In this document: one piece after another, positions 49,111 to 60,251 of the stretch
Position numbering within the stretch: the first letter of the stretch is position 1
Layout of the letters: each line of letters begins with the position of its first letter
Assembly (NCBI GenBank): GCA_018350325.1
Contig: JAEVLN010000002.1
Span: 2,382,295-2,446,294 of the forward strand
From: Globodera rostochiensis
Taxonomy: Eukaryota > Nematoda > Chromadorea > Rhabditida > Heteroderidae
Reading direction: 5' to 3'
Length of the DNA: 64,000 bases
The notes under the pieces: generated by a model
Seen by the model: only the letters and a program-made list of their open reading frames with translations
Databases searched by the model: none
What the model was told of the DNA's origin: nothing
Translations under genes and position numbers: made by a program

Positions 49111-52100
49111 TCAGTTTCCCGCGCTCATCTGGTGGCATGGCGGTGGCGGCGTCTGTACTGCTTGAACTCGACGCGTGAGAGGCGACTCCACCGACATGGC
49201 ACCCACCTCCTCCAGCAACAGACGCCGCGTTCGCCCACTTCCACTCTTTGGCCCAATGCTGCTCGCCGGGCTGCCCATCGTCATGATGCAGCAGCCGTCC
49301 GTTTCGTCCTCCTCGTCCGCGTCACTGCACACCGTCGACGTGTTGTCCTCCGCGACAGCGTTTCCAATGTGTTCGTTGTTGTCCTCGGCGTCGTCGTCGT
49401 TGTTGTTGTTGCACGACGACGGCGAGTTGTTTACCAATTGTTGCTGTTCGCGCGAGCGCCGTTGCGCTGTCTTCAGCAGCAACGCAACGCACGCGGTACG
49501 GTGAAATGTTCGCGCATCGTCTAGTGCCGTGTGGCCCCATCGATCCTCAAAAAGTTTGGGGTTTTTTTTTTTTTAAATACAAAAACGGGGGATTTGAAAT
49601 ACAAAAACGGGGGATTTGAAATACAAAAACGGGGGATTTGAAATACAAAAACGGGGGATTTGAAATACAAAAACGGGGGATTTGAAATACAAAAACGGGG
49701 GATTTGAAATACAAAAACGGGGGATTTGAAATACAAAAACGGGGGATTTGAAATACAAAAACGGAGGATTTGAAAAGACCCCGACATTGCCAAACCCCCC
49801 CCCCCCCGACCCCGACTTTTCCGCCCCCGAGGGGTCGGGGACCAACTCTAGTCTCAACAACAACAACAACAACTTCACTTTGATGGCATAATCGACGCGC
49901 GCAATGTTCAACAGAAACTTCAGCAACAGCGCGTGCCCCTCGCAGGCGGCCAAATGCAATGCTGTACGCCCGTCGTAGTCCGAAATGTTCAGGTTGACGC
50001 CCTGCAAGTACAGCCTGAAGAAGAGGATGTCCATGAATTTGTAGTGAAGCGCCATGTATTACCTTCTTACGGTCTCCAAATCACCATTCTTGCACGCGTA
50101 CAGCAAATTAACAACCTGAAAACGGAGAGACGCAAATTGCTGCTCGCTCAAGACTAAATGCCATAATTAATAAATGCCCTCAAGGAAAATTGTCGAGAGC
50201 AAAAAAACTTTCAAGCTTTTCAATTTCAGATTTTGTTTTATGCCCTTGGGGGAAAGCGAAGGGAATATCTGAAAAAACGGCGGAATCAATTGGCGATGAC
50301 TAGGGATGGCATTTTCAAGCAAATGCCTATTTTGGCATTTTTAGTGCCTAAAAATGCCATCCCTAATGATGCCTGTTTTGTGTAAATGTTCATAGCAACC
50401 CGACCAAGTCCGTCTCGGTGTTGCCCAACCGCCGTCGCGGGTCCATCTTTTTGGAGTCGGCGTGCAACAGCGAGTCGTAGTTGTGGAAGTTGAACGTGTC
50501 GATCAGTTTCTGGCAGAAAACAACGCCTCTAAAACATTGAGTCGTCGTCACAACATTTTGCACCCCAAAAGTGCCCCCGGGGGCTTTTGCCTGGTCGAAT
50601 TTCCCATACGGTCCAATGGCGGCGAGAACAAACAAATGCCCATCAAATTCGGCACCACCACAACCATGCCGCCGGACACGCCCGACTTGGCCGGAAGGCC
50701 CACATCGAACGCGAATTGGCCCGAATAATCGTACATTCTAAGCAAAATTATTGCAATCAAAAAATAATTCTAAAATTCAAATGCAATTTTATATTAGCCT
50801 TACCCACACGAGTACATCAGAGAGAGTACGTCTCGACAAGGTCGACTCTGAATGCAGCGTTCTTCCGTCAGCGGGCAAACGCCTGTGCACAACAATTACG
50901 GTAACCGGTATGTACAGTGTTCGTACCGTTTCCAAATTCCAAATATACGGTCTCTGACCCAAAAAATGGTTTGTGGCACACTCTATTATTTTATTTAGTA
51001 GCGATCGCGGCAACAATAGACCCCATTAGAGGCAATACGGCACTAACGAGCCCCCCGGCATTTTTCTTATTTGTTTAAATGCCACATTTTGTATTTGTTA
51101 CAATTTTTTAAATTCCGCTTTTAAATTGTGTAAAATTATAAGAATGCCATCCACCGATTTCCTCCCCCCCCCCCCCCCCCACCTCCGTTTGCCATTGTGG
51201 CGGCCATAACGGCAGCCGATTCGCAGTGCGTCTCCAGCGAGCACAATTGGAAATAAAAGTCCAACTCTTCCCGAAGCGTGGCACAATCGGGCGGAAAGCA
51301 TTTGTTCTCCTGCAGCACAACAAACGTTTTTCAGCGAGTACAACAACGCGGGGGAAAAAGTTTTGCCTTGAGGCAAAAAAATCAAAATCACCTTCATGTA
51401 ATAGGACAACGCGTAGTTCCGATCGGCTGTCTTTTTTTCGGACAAAAATCTGTTCAAAAAAAGGACTTATACAATTAGAGTCCCCCAAGGGGTTATTTTG
51501 TTACAATTAGAGCCCCCCAAGGGGTTATTTGGTTACAATTAGAGCGCCCCCCCCCACCCAAGGGGTTATTTTGGTCGTTATTTTTCATTCAATTCCAAAT
51601 CATTTACATTTTTGGGAGAGTTTGGGACGGATTAAAGAAAATAAGGGGGCACAATTTTTTGTTAAGCTTTACGTGGCATTGTTGAAGCCGATGTAACCGC
51701 CGCCGGCAAGCTTTTTGTATTCGTTAAGAGCCTTCAACAAATCGCCACAAATTCAATTCTCAAAATTAAAATTGTTACAAAATCGTATCGGTCGGCCATT
51801 GGCACGCCTTTCTTCAGCAACGAAGTGACAATAATTGCGCCCGAGTTTATCATCGGATTGTGCGGCTTTCCTAAAGCGGTCAAATTAAAAAGGTTTTAAA
51901 AAACATTTAAAAAACAATTTATTTTACCGTTTGGGTCCAAGCAAATTTCATTGAACAACCGCCCGGACGGTTCATGTCCGACGAAGGAGTGCACATAGTC
52001 GCCCAAATCGGAGGCCACTATCGCATAATTAAATGCCTAAATGGACGACAAAATCTCATAAACATTTAAAATCCATTAATTAATAACATAAATTATATAG

Positions 52101-53978
52101 AGTCCCAAAATCTGATTATTAATATTTTTAACCAGGGGTGTGCACGGATACGAATTTTTGTATCCGTATCCGTCCGTCCTCGAAATCTCATATCCGTTAT
52201 CCGTCCGTATCCGTGACCTTCCAAAATCCCATATCCGGATATCCGCGGATATACAGCGGATATATCCGGATAAGTGGATTTTTCCGTTATCCGTCCGTAT
52301 CCGTAACTTTCCGAAATTCCATATCCGTTATCCGTCCGTATCCGTAACTTTCCGAAATTCCATATCCGTTATCCGTCCGTATCCGGATATATCCGCCGAT
52401 ATCCGGATGTCCGTGCACACGCCTGTTTTTAACCCTCCCCCCCCCCCACCACAACGAATCAACAAACGTCACCTTGGAGACGGATTGGAAACAGAACGGT
52501 GCCCGACAATCGCCCAGAGAGAACTGTTGACCGTCAATTGTACAGATGGCCATGCCCCACTGGAAAGTGAAAGAAAATGTCCCTTTTTAATTATTAAATT
52601 CAAAATTATTACAATTAAAAATTAAAATAAAATTAATTTATTTGTTTTGGACTGCTCTCGCCTGTTCCGGGTCAGCCCGTGCCAACTGCGGTATATATGT
52701 GGCCACTTGGCCGCCCGTTTCCGATCGGCACTGAACATTTTGCAATTTTCAAAAGAAAATATTATGGAATTTGGACTTCATCAAACGTTTCGCGGATTTT
52801 CCCGGTGAATTTGGACCAATTCGTTATGATCAGTTGATTGCGAAGAGCGCGCGAGATCAGTGCAATGCACGGACGGACACAGCTGCAAATCAAAAAGCAA
52901 CAAATTTTTTTTGTATTTAAAATTCATTAAAAATAATTGTCAATTCTTTAAAAGTCGTGAAAATGATGTTCGTCATAATCCAATCCGATCGCGGAGGTCA
53001 GGCAAAAACAAATGGGTTAAAATGTTAAGAAATGTTGTCCGAAACGTTCTCCCCACAATTGTCCCCCTTTTTGTTTATTTATTTACGTTTTGAACTGCTC
53101 GCGCGTCATGTGCCGGTCCGAAACGTTCTCCCCACAATTGTCCCCCTTTTTGTTTATTTATTACGTTTTGAACTGCTCGCGCGTCATGTGCCGGTCCGAA
53201 ACGTTCTCCCCACAATTGTCCCCCTTTTTGTTTATTTATTTACGTTTTGAACTGCTCGCGCGTCATGTGCCGGTCCGAAACGTTCTCCCCACAATTGTCC
53301 CCCTTTTTGTTTATTTATTACGTTTTGAACTGCTCGCGCGTCATGTGCCGGTCCGAAACGTTCTCCCCACAATTGTCCCCCTTTTTGTTTATTTATTACG
53401 TTTTGAACTGCTCGCGCGTCATGTGCCGGTCCGAAACGTTCTCCCCACAATTGTCCCCCTTTTTGTTTATTTATTACGTTTTGAACTGCTCGCGCGTCAT
53501 GTGCCGGTCCGAAACGTTCTCCACACAATTGTCCCCCTTTTTGTTTATTTATTACGTTTTGAACTGCTCGCGCGTCATGTGCCGGTCCGAAACGTTCTCC
53601 CCACAATTGTCCCCCTTTTTGTTTATTTATTACGTTTTGAACTGCTCGCGCGTCATGTGCCGCCACGCGTCGCTGTGTTCCTCCGCCTGCGCGCCCTCCG
53701 CCTCGCGCACTTTGTCCATCGTTCCGCGCAGGCGCGGGTCATCCGACTGAAGGCCAAGGCCGCGCAACACCTGAGGCCAAAAACGGAGAGTTAAAAACAT
53801 CCCAAAATTTCGACCTTTTAAAATATTCTCAAATTACGACGACCACAAACATAATATATAATTAATTGACCGAAATTAATTTGCCAATGGACGCTTCTTC
53901 TCGATTGGGCAACTTGAAAAGGTCGAAGACCACATCTTCAGGACATTCGCTACGAAATTCGAAATTCGACGCTGCCAT
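49111..53978 (-). CDS. Glutaminase, kidney/liver type with C-terminal ankyrin repeats
   Basis: Exons: 53871-53978 ([20 protein letters not shown]), 53634-53770, 52777-52882 ([16 protein letters not shown]), about 52665-52733, about 52472-52559 ([20 protein letters not shown]), then [161 protein letters not shown], ankyrin [20 protein letters not shown] and [12 protein letters not shown], and an acidic Ser-rich tail. Active-site elements (FQSVSK, NSG, E and N in SEKKTADRN, Tyr of YDYSG, Val of SGVSGG) are all present. It hydrolyses glutamine to glutamate. The order matches human GLS. One intron uses a GC donor (DPEQ|gcgaga). Confidence 0.95.
49540..49853. repeat. 22-bp tandem array in a glutaminase intron, probable hAT-like element
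   Basis: About ten copies of TTTGAAATACAAAAACGGGGGA (22 bp, about 49577-49775), followed by a GGGGTCGGGG-word segment. The segment ends GGGGACCAACTCTA, the reverse complement of a TAGAGTTGGTCCCC terminus. The opposite end (AAGTTTGGGG at about 49552) is only loosely similar, and the 8-bp flanks do not match well. The array separates the two ankyrin-coding exons. Confidence 0.7.
50301..50365. mobile_element. 65-bp hAT-like MITE (foldback)
   Basis: TAGGGATGGCATTTT and AAAATGCCATCCCTA are perfect 15-bp inverted ends, and the middle (AATGCC...GGCATTTTTAGTGCC) repeats the ATGCC word. Flanking octamers GCGATGAC and ATGATGCC match at 5 of 8. Located in an intron of glutaminase. Confidence 0.75.
51060..51660 (-). 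repeat. Glutaminase segment duplicated at 748-1340 (inverted)
   Basis: Two exons plus their introns, including two to three copies of the 'gagccccccaaggggttattt' repeat at about 51478-51570, are mirrored at 748-1340. This copy has intact codons and consensus splice sites, so it is the functional parent. Confidence 0.8.
52133..52425. mobile_element. hAT-like non-autonomous element, TATCCGGATA word
   Basis: Ends CAGGGGTGTGCACGGA and TCCGTGCACACGCCTG are inverted repeats with one mismatch, and the 8-bp duplication TTTTTAAC flanks exactly (52125-52132, 52426-52433). The interior is TATCCGTATCCGTCCGTAT and TATCCGGATATCCGCGGATA words. Located in an intron of glutaminase. Confidence 0.95.
53035..53662 (-). 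repeat. 78-bp tandem array carrying the exon 2 splice donor of glutaminase
   Basis: Eight copies of a 78-bp unit (79 bp in two copies). Each unit includes, on the minus strand, CATGACGCGCGAGCAGTTCA plus AAAC|GTAATAAATAAAC, that is the last ~22 nt of glutaminase exon 2, its 5' splice site and about 50 nt of intron. The first unit is the real exon end; the others lie inside intron 2. Because 78 is a multiple of 3, both strands show long repetitive open frames that I do not regard as genes. Confidence 0.93.
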
Positions 53979-55977
53979 TATTAGTTGGTGGTGCGCAATT
54001 TTTGTGCTAGAGGAATACATATTTAAAGGAATTTAATTTGAAATTATTCATTTAAATTTTAAATTGTGCCAGATTTTAATGTCGTCCCTTTCAATTAAAT
54101 AAATTATTCGACGGCGTCAGCAGAGGGGGGGGGGGGGAGGATTAAGCAAAAGATGCGAGGGAATAGAAAATGCTTAAAGTAAACATTCTCGCCCCCCGAG
54201 GGGTTGAAGGAAATGCCTCGTGGACTTGGGAATGAATCCGATTTTCTCCGGTGGGGGGGGGCAATGCTGACGTAAAAATGGGAACAAAGTTAAACCGGCA
54301 GCAGACTAAATCAATGTTTGGTTATTTCAAAATAACGACAAAAAGAAAGTGTTCACGCAATTGCCGTAGGGCAAATAGCGAATGGTTGAGGGAGGAAAAG
54401 CCCTCGAGGGGCAATGGGAGGCCACCGCTTTTATTGTTTGCCCCCCAAGGCGCCCCCCCCCCCCCCCCCCCCCCATAAAGGACGGCGGAAACCACACAAA
54501 CACATGGGGAGGCAGTGCACGTGCTTTACCCCTACCACCACCAGCAGACAGTGAAAGGCATTGAAAACGATGCGACGAATTGACCACAAATATTTTGAAT
54601 TTATTAAATTTTAATTTAAAAACTTAAATTCTTTTAAGTGGCTCTTAACATGGCCATTAGTCATAGTGTTTATGTTACAATGAATTCGCAACCATATGTG
54701 AGAATTTCCAAGACTTGGAAGCAACATCTTCAACAAGTTCAACAAATTTAAAATGAATGAATTCGAAACTAAATTTTGTAATTATGCCAAAGGCGCGAAA
54801 AGAATGGAGTTTAAAAAAACCCTTACGGCGAAACCGACGCCATCCCTCCCCTCAATCACAAGTCCCGAGTGTGAAAGGTCTCGCGAATCGCCCATTTTTA
54901 TAAGCCATCCCGAATTAATCAAATTACAATAATCGTATTTATTTTATTTATATAATTATTATTAAATTAAATATGATTTTATCCAGAATACACATAAACC
55001 TTTGGAAATAAATGCACAAAAATCGGACAAAAACACTTGCAACGGAAGAACTTCAAAGAAAATCGCTTGAACGAAAGATACAGAAAACGGCAACAAATTT
55101 GAAAGGTGTAATTTATTCCTTAAAATGTTTTTATTTAAATAAAAATTATTTATTTCTTTAAATGTTTTTATTTAAAATAATAATAAATAATTCGAGTCCA
55201 ACACGTACACACAGCTGTTGAACGCCAACTTCCCTGCTCTTTTACGAAAAAAGATTCTCGACTGGTACCGAGCGCAGTGTCCACAAATACTTTCAAGAAA
55301 GGGCTCACTTTGCATAATATTCTTTGTGACTCAAGTGTAAGTTTTTAACCCCAAAAATTGCATTTTTTTTTTTCAAAAATTTTTTTGAATTAAAACGACT
55401 TTTAGCGCCTATAAAATGTTCAGCGTTTTTGAGCCTAAAGACCTTTTTTAGGTTTAAAACCCTAGGTCGGCATTTTTTGGAAAATTCCTAAGAAAATTTC
55501 AATAATTTTTTAAATTTTCTTGTCAAGATACTCATGTTTTTGAAAGTGCAAAAATTTTGGCATTTTGTTGGTTATAGTTTTTAAAAAATTTCTAAAAACC
55601 GGTACGTTATTTTCAGGTTTTTTCACGTCCCCCCTTTAAATTTCGGGCACAAACAAACGCCCAATTTAATATCTGATGCTTCACAAAAGTTTTTATGCTC
55701 TAAAAAGCCAAAATATGCGCATATTATGCACAAAAAACGTTAAATAAGGTCTTTCATTTGTATAATGTTCGACCAAATAATAATTTTCCTCCGGTGGTGT
55801 CCTGCTTTTACAATTAAAAGTCGGTAAACTGTAACATTATTTTTTGTTCAGCCCTGCGCACGACAACGTCCATTAAACAACAAATTGTATTCAAAAATGG
55901 GAAAACGGACGTTGTCTCAAGATAATATTGTCAAAAAGTCAAAAATTGCGTTCTATCCAAATTTGGGTTCTACGATT
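53979..55977. other. Divergent intergenic region
   Basis: Between glutaminase (-) and the coiled-coil protein gene (+). It holds G/C runs (54125, 54253, 54450-54472) and then AT-rich DNA with TTTAAATAAA repeats (about 55100-55190). No gene or RNA recognised. Confidence 0.45.
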
Positions 55978-58900
55978 ATGTCTTCGAGCGCGAGTGGGTT
56001 CATTTAATTGATAAATGCATTCTTGATGATGTTCTTTTTATTTTAGTGGATCTTTTTGAGCAATCATTCAACATTAACAACGGACGAGCAACAGCAGATT
56101 GGATGATTGCTAATGGTAAATGCACAAATTCAAGCCAACCCGGCGGCTCCGCCGGCTCTACTCCAGTGAAGAAAATGTTTGCAAATGGCCGAACACCAAC
56201 AACAGAACATCAAGAAGCTGAACTCGACGAAGTTGATGAGGAGGACACGTCGGTTAATGGCCACAACGAAAGCACAGAGACTTTGGTTGCCGACTTGAAC
56301 CAGTCGGTAACGGAGCTGAAGCAAAAGCTCACCAATGCAGTGGACATTGTGGACCAAATGGACCGGACATTGAATGAGTCGGAGGGATTGGCAATTGAAA
56401 GTGAGGACGAGCGACGGAGCATCATGCCGTTGACCACCAATCCAATGAAGGCCAAATCCACCCAAACTGCGCACTCATGGCGCATGAACATCGTCGACCC
56501 TGACCCTCCTCTTTCCGTCCACAAATCTGCAATGCCGAAAATGTCTTCTGATTTAGAAGAGTTGGCATTTTTTTTTTGGGTTAAAATATTATATGATAGT
56601 GATCGAATTTCAAAGAGGGGACCCCCCTATTAAATGTCCCAATTTTTTTCTGAAAAGTTTAATTCATTAAATTAAGGAGCATGCGGGCGGAATGTAAAGA
56701 ACTGATGAGAAAGCACATCGAAACGCTCAGAGAGCATATGAAAGTGCGCGTCTTTCTGCTGCATGCCAAAAGAAAGGGACTTTCTTCGGCTGAGAAGAAA
56801 AATGGGCACGAGAAGTTCAAGGCGTTGATGGACGAGTTCGACGAGGCCAAACGGAAGATAAAAGCCGATTTCAAGAAGGGAGGTGCTGATAAGGTTATTT
56901 TCAATACCTCATTTAAAACTCGGAAGTAAATTGGGCTTTTAGGGAGTGTTGGCGAAGCATTGCGTTGAAATTGGCCAATTGCAGAGGGAAACCCGGTGGC
57001 TTCAGACAAAACTTGAGCAGATTTTGTGCAGCAAAAATGCCGCTGTCACGTCGCAATTGTACGTTTGGAAGATCTGGTACTGTTTGTTGGACGAGGACTG
57101 TGTTTTGTTTAGCTCTTCCATGACAAATGTTCGACAATCTGGTCCTTCTCCTAATGCGTTTAATTTTGTTAACATGGAAAAACGCACCAATTTTGTGGAA
57201 CCGGACAGAAACAATTCATTGGACAATTTCCTTTTGTTGGGAGCAGGTTTTCCTTATTCAAAATGGAAAAAATAATAAAATTTTCGGTTTTAGACACTTT
57301 CAGCAGCGGTCAGAAGCCACCATTGTCGGCAATCTCTCCACAAATTCCTCCGCTTAACTTTGATCAACTTTCTGTTAGCGACGTTTCTTGTAATGAAGGC
57401 TTAGTCGTTCGCAATCATCCAACACCGCCGCCCATTGAACACACCGAACATGAGGAAAAGCAGGCTGAAAAGTTGTTGTCCGACGGATCAATGGCTGCCA
57501 TTAGCTCAAAGGCGCACAAAATTGGGAATGTTTCTGAGGTATTACTAATAATCAGCGGCGTATTCTAAAAAATTCAAAAAAAATTGTTTTGTCCATGTAA
57601 AAATGAAACTAAACCAAGCAGTGCACACTTTTTGAACGTGGATGTTCTTTTTAAAATTTGTCAAAATATTCATTTAAAAGCAAGCTTTTCAGAGTGGTTT
57701 TGCACATTCCTCGACGAGTCACAAGACTGTTAACGACCAGAAGATTGACAATGAGTCGAATGAACTGATCGGAAGTCGTGTTAAAGGTGTGTCCGCTTTT
57801 ATGCATTCTATTAAAGTGGTTTTTTGTTCCGTTTTCTTGACATAAACTGATCAGAAAATGAACATTGGATTAGATCAGGAAGCGATCGTAATCAATCATT
57901 GATTAGGATCAAGGAAATGAAAACCCCACTATTTTAAGACGAAGAACCTGCAAATGGAGATGATGACAATATGAGCTTCTCGGAATTGACCAGCGGTGGA
58001 GGGGGGAACACCAGCGATGACATCACTTCCATCCCATTTCCGAGTGAGGCGGGCAAAGTTGAAGAACATTTGGACGGTCAAACTGCTGCAAAACTGGACG
58101 ATGATGTTCCGACTGATGAAAAGAAGTCGATGGTGTTTGATGGACTAAATAATGGTGATGGAACTCCGACGTCGTCGCGGCGTTTCAAATTCAAAGTTCG
58201 AATGGAAGAGATGGCACAAGTTGAAGCATCGGCACACGCTCACCAAATGGGCACAGAACTTCACTATGCCGTGCACAATAGCGAAAATGCGGCGCAAAAT
58301 GAACAGCCAGTGGTGGACGAAGGACTGGACGATGATGCGGGAGACGACCAAACTGAACGTACGGAAGAAACCCAGTCTGAGCTGGCCGACTCGGTGTTTG
58401 AAGAGCCAACAGAGAATTCATCAACGGCGGATGAGAGGGGCGGAACTGGTCGAGGAAGAAGCTCAAATTCTTTTGATGCCGCAAAAGAAGAGGAAGAAGT
58501 TGAAGTGATTTCAGCAAAAAGCTTAGGCAGAACATTGAGCCTAACGCAGAGAACATTGGCCGAAATTGAGAGCATTCCGGAAGAGGTAGATGAAAGTTGT
58601 TTTTGTGCATGCATTTATAAACCATTTTGAAGATGTCTCCAAACGATTACGCAGAGTCTGCACCAAAATCAGCTTCCGTCATGTCGGAAAAAGTCGATGA
58701 CCTTCAGAAGACGGAAGATTCGATTACGGAAGAGATTTCTGAGGACGTCGCCTTCTCCTTCAAGCCGTCCGAAAAGTCATTGCGTTCCATTCTGTCCGTT
58801 CGGAGTAACTCCGTGAGCACCAGTGCACGGGACAGTTTGGGCAAACTCCGGAGGGATTCGGCCAGCGAAGCCCTGGTTAAACTCAGGACAATGAATTCTG

Positions 58901-59624
58901 TGCCGGAGTTGAGAAGCCCTCGCGAGTCCAAAAGTCCACCAAAGTAAATGATTGCTTTTAGCATTTTCATTGCTTTGGGGTGATTTAACAAAATACAAAA
59001 ACCGGCTACGCCCCTGCCAGAACAGACTTTTTAAAATTACAGGCCTCTGAAGTCGCCGCGTGGCGTGGAACGATTTATGGCCAAGTTTCCGAACAATTCT
59101 TCACGCGAGACAAGTTTCAGCGAAGAGCATAGCGTCAAAGGTGAAATGTTGGAGGAGTTGCCGAACACGAGTCAACTTGGAATGGTAAGTTTTTACGTTC
59201 AGTTTCCTAACTAATCGTCCAATTTTTAGTTATTCGAATTGAGTTGTGCCTCTGCTGACGGCACATTGTCTAAGCTGGACAGCTCTTCCGACTCAAAACG
59301 TCGCCAGTCCGGAAACGCGTTCAACATTGCCGGCATGGACAAACGCGCGGATTCCGTGGACCCCCGTAAAATGGAGAGGCGGGACTCGTTGTCGAATTTC
59401 AATGTGCCAGAAGGTGTTAATTTTGTGTTTAAAATAAAAATGCTTTATCATTTTTTGTTTGAGTTTGTACCGCCGGTGTAAAGGCAAGGGCCGAAAAAAC
59501 GAGCCATGTTCAGCTGGACGCGAACAGAATTCTGCTGGCGCAGTACGTCTACGCCCATCTCAGCAACTGGCCAACTCAGGAAATGCTTATGGAGACGGAC
59601 ATTGAGATTATCAATGGCTTATGA
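55978..59624 (+). CDS. Unrecognised acidic, Ser-rich coiled-coil protein
   Basis: Exon 1 (55978-55993, MSSSA) joins MDLFEQSFNINNGRATADWM (56047 on). A predicted coiled coil follows (VADLNQSVTELKQKLTNAVD...). The exon at 56675-56895 is strongly helical and basic (MRKHIETLREHMKVRVFLLH, FDEAKRKIKADFKKGG). Then GVLAKHCVEIGQLQRETRWL, two linker exons, a long acidic exon 57943-58586 (DEEPANGDDDNMSFSELTSG ... QSELADSVFEEPTENSSTAD), a Ser/Arg-rich exon from about 58632 (FSFKPSEKSLRSILSVRSNS), and a conserved-looking C-terminus, LLAQYVYAHLSNWPTQEMLM, ending IINGL. Consensus splice sites keep phase. No family recognised; composition suggests a cytoskeletal or centrosomal scaffold regulated by phosphorylation, which is inference only. 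Confidence 0.6.
59003..59019 (-). repeat. Solo hAT-like terminus CAGGGGCGTAGCCGG
   Basis: On the minus strand CAGGGGCGTAGCCGGTTTTT lies in an intron of the preceding gene. A related end, CAGGGACGTAGCCACTAGTG, occurs at about 60765-60784 in an intron of the DNAJB gene. CAGGG ends fit the hAT class; no partner ends were located. Confidence 0.4.
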
Positions 59625-60251
59625 GTCAGAAAAGCACTGACGAAAAATCCAGGACAATAACTTAACAATTAGCACTTGCATTCGCTTTTTTTTTGTTTTC
59701 TAAATTATTTTAATCGATTTGTTTATTTGTCTCAGTTTGTGTTTGAATTTTGAGTGAGTGCAACAAATTAACACATTTCTTTATTATTTTGATGGAATAA
59801 AGCACCACCGTTTTTTCAATAGTAAACATTTTTGATTGGCGAAACAAAAAAATGAAAATGGGTGGCCCGAACTAGATTTTGAGACTAATTAATGTCTTGC
59901 TCTGTGACCCAAATTATGGGCTTCCCGCATTAATAAAAACGTGTAGTTTGTACGGGCCATGGCTCAAATACACTAAAAGCTGAGGACAACAATTCGACAT
60001 GCAAAAACAAAACCTCAACAATTAGAGACGGTTTCCAAATTTAAGATAAATATCAAATGCCAATCAACATAAATGGATGTACAAAAGTGGGTTATTTCCA
60101 AATGAACCACCATCAAAAATAAAACATAGAGAACCACGGGCATGTGGCGGGCTTTGGAGCTGTGGAAGGAATGGAGGGGGTGGGGCGGGGGGTTGGTCTG
60201 CTGGTTGTACAGTTTTCTCCGAATCCTTCCGGTTATTCCCATCTTCACCGA
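59625..60251. other. Convergent 3' interval
   Basis: AATAAA at about 59798 on + fits the poly(A) site of the coiled-coil gene. The remainder, up to the DNAJB stop, is a probable 3' UTR with no other feature. Confidence 0.45.

Noticed and set aside
49573..50055. 160-codon minus ORF with [21 protein letters not shown] repeats fused to ankyrin sequence
   Set aside because: The repeat part is the 22-bp intronic array; the ankyrin exon ends at a gtgaag donor before it.
53090..53794. 234-codon + strand ORF and 144-codon minus ORF with 26-residue repeats
   Set aside because: Both follow from a 78-bp tandem repeat of an intron/exon boundary. The real coding content is the minus-strand glutaminase exon end.
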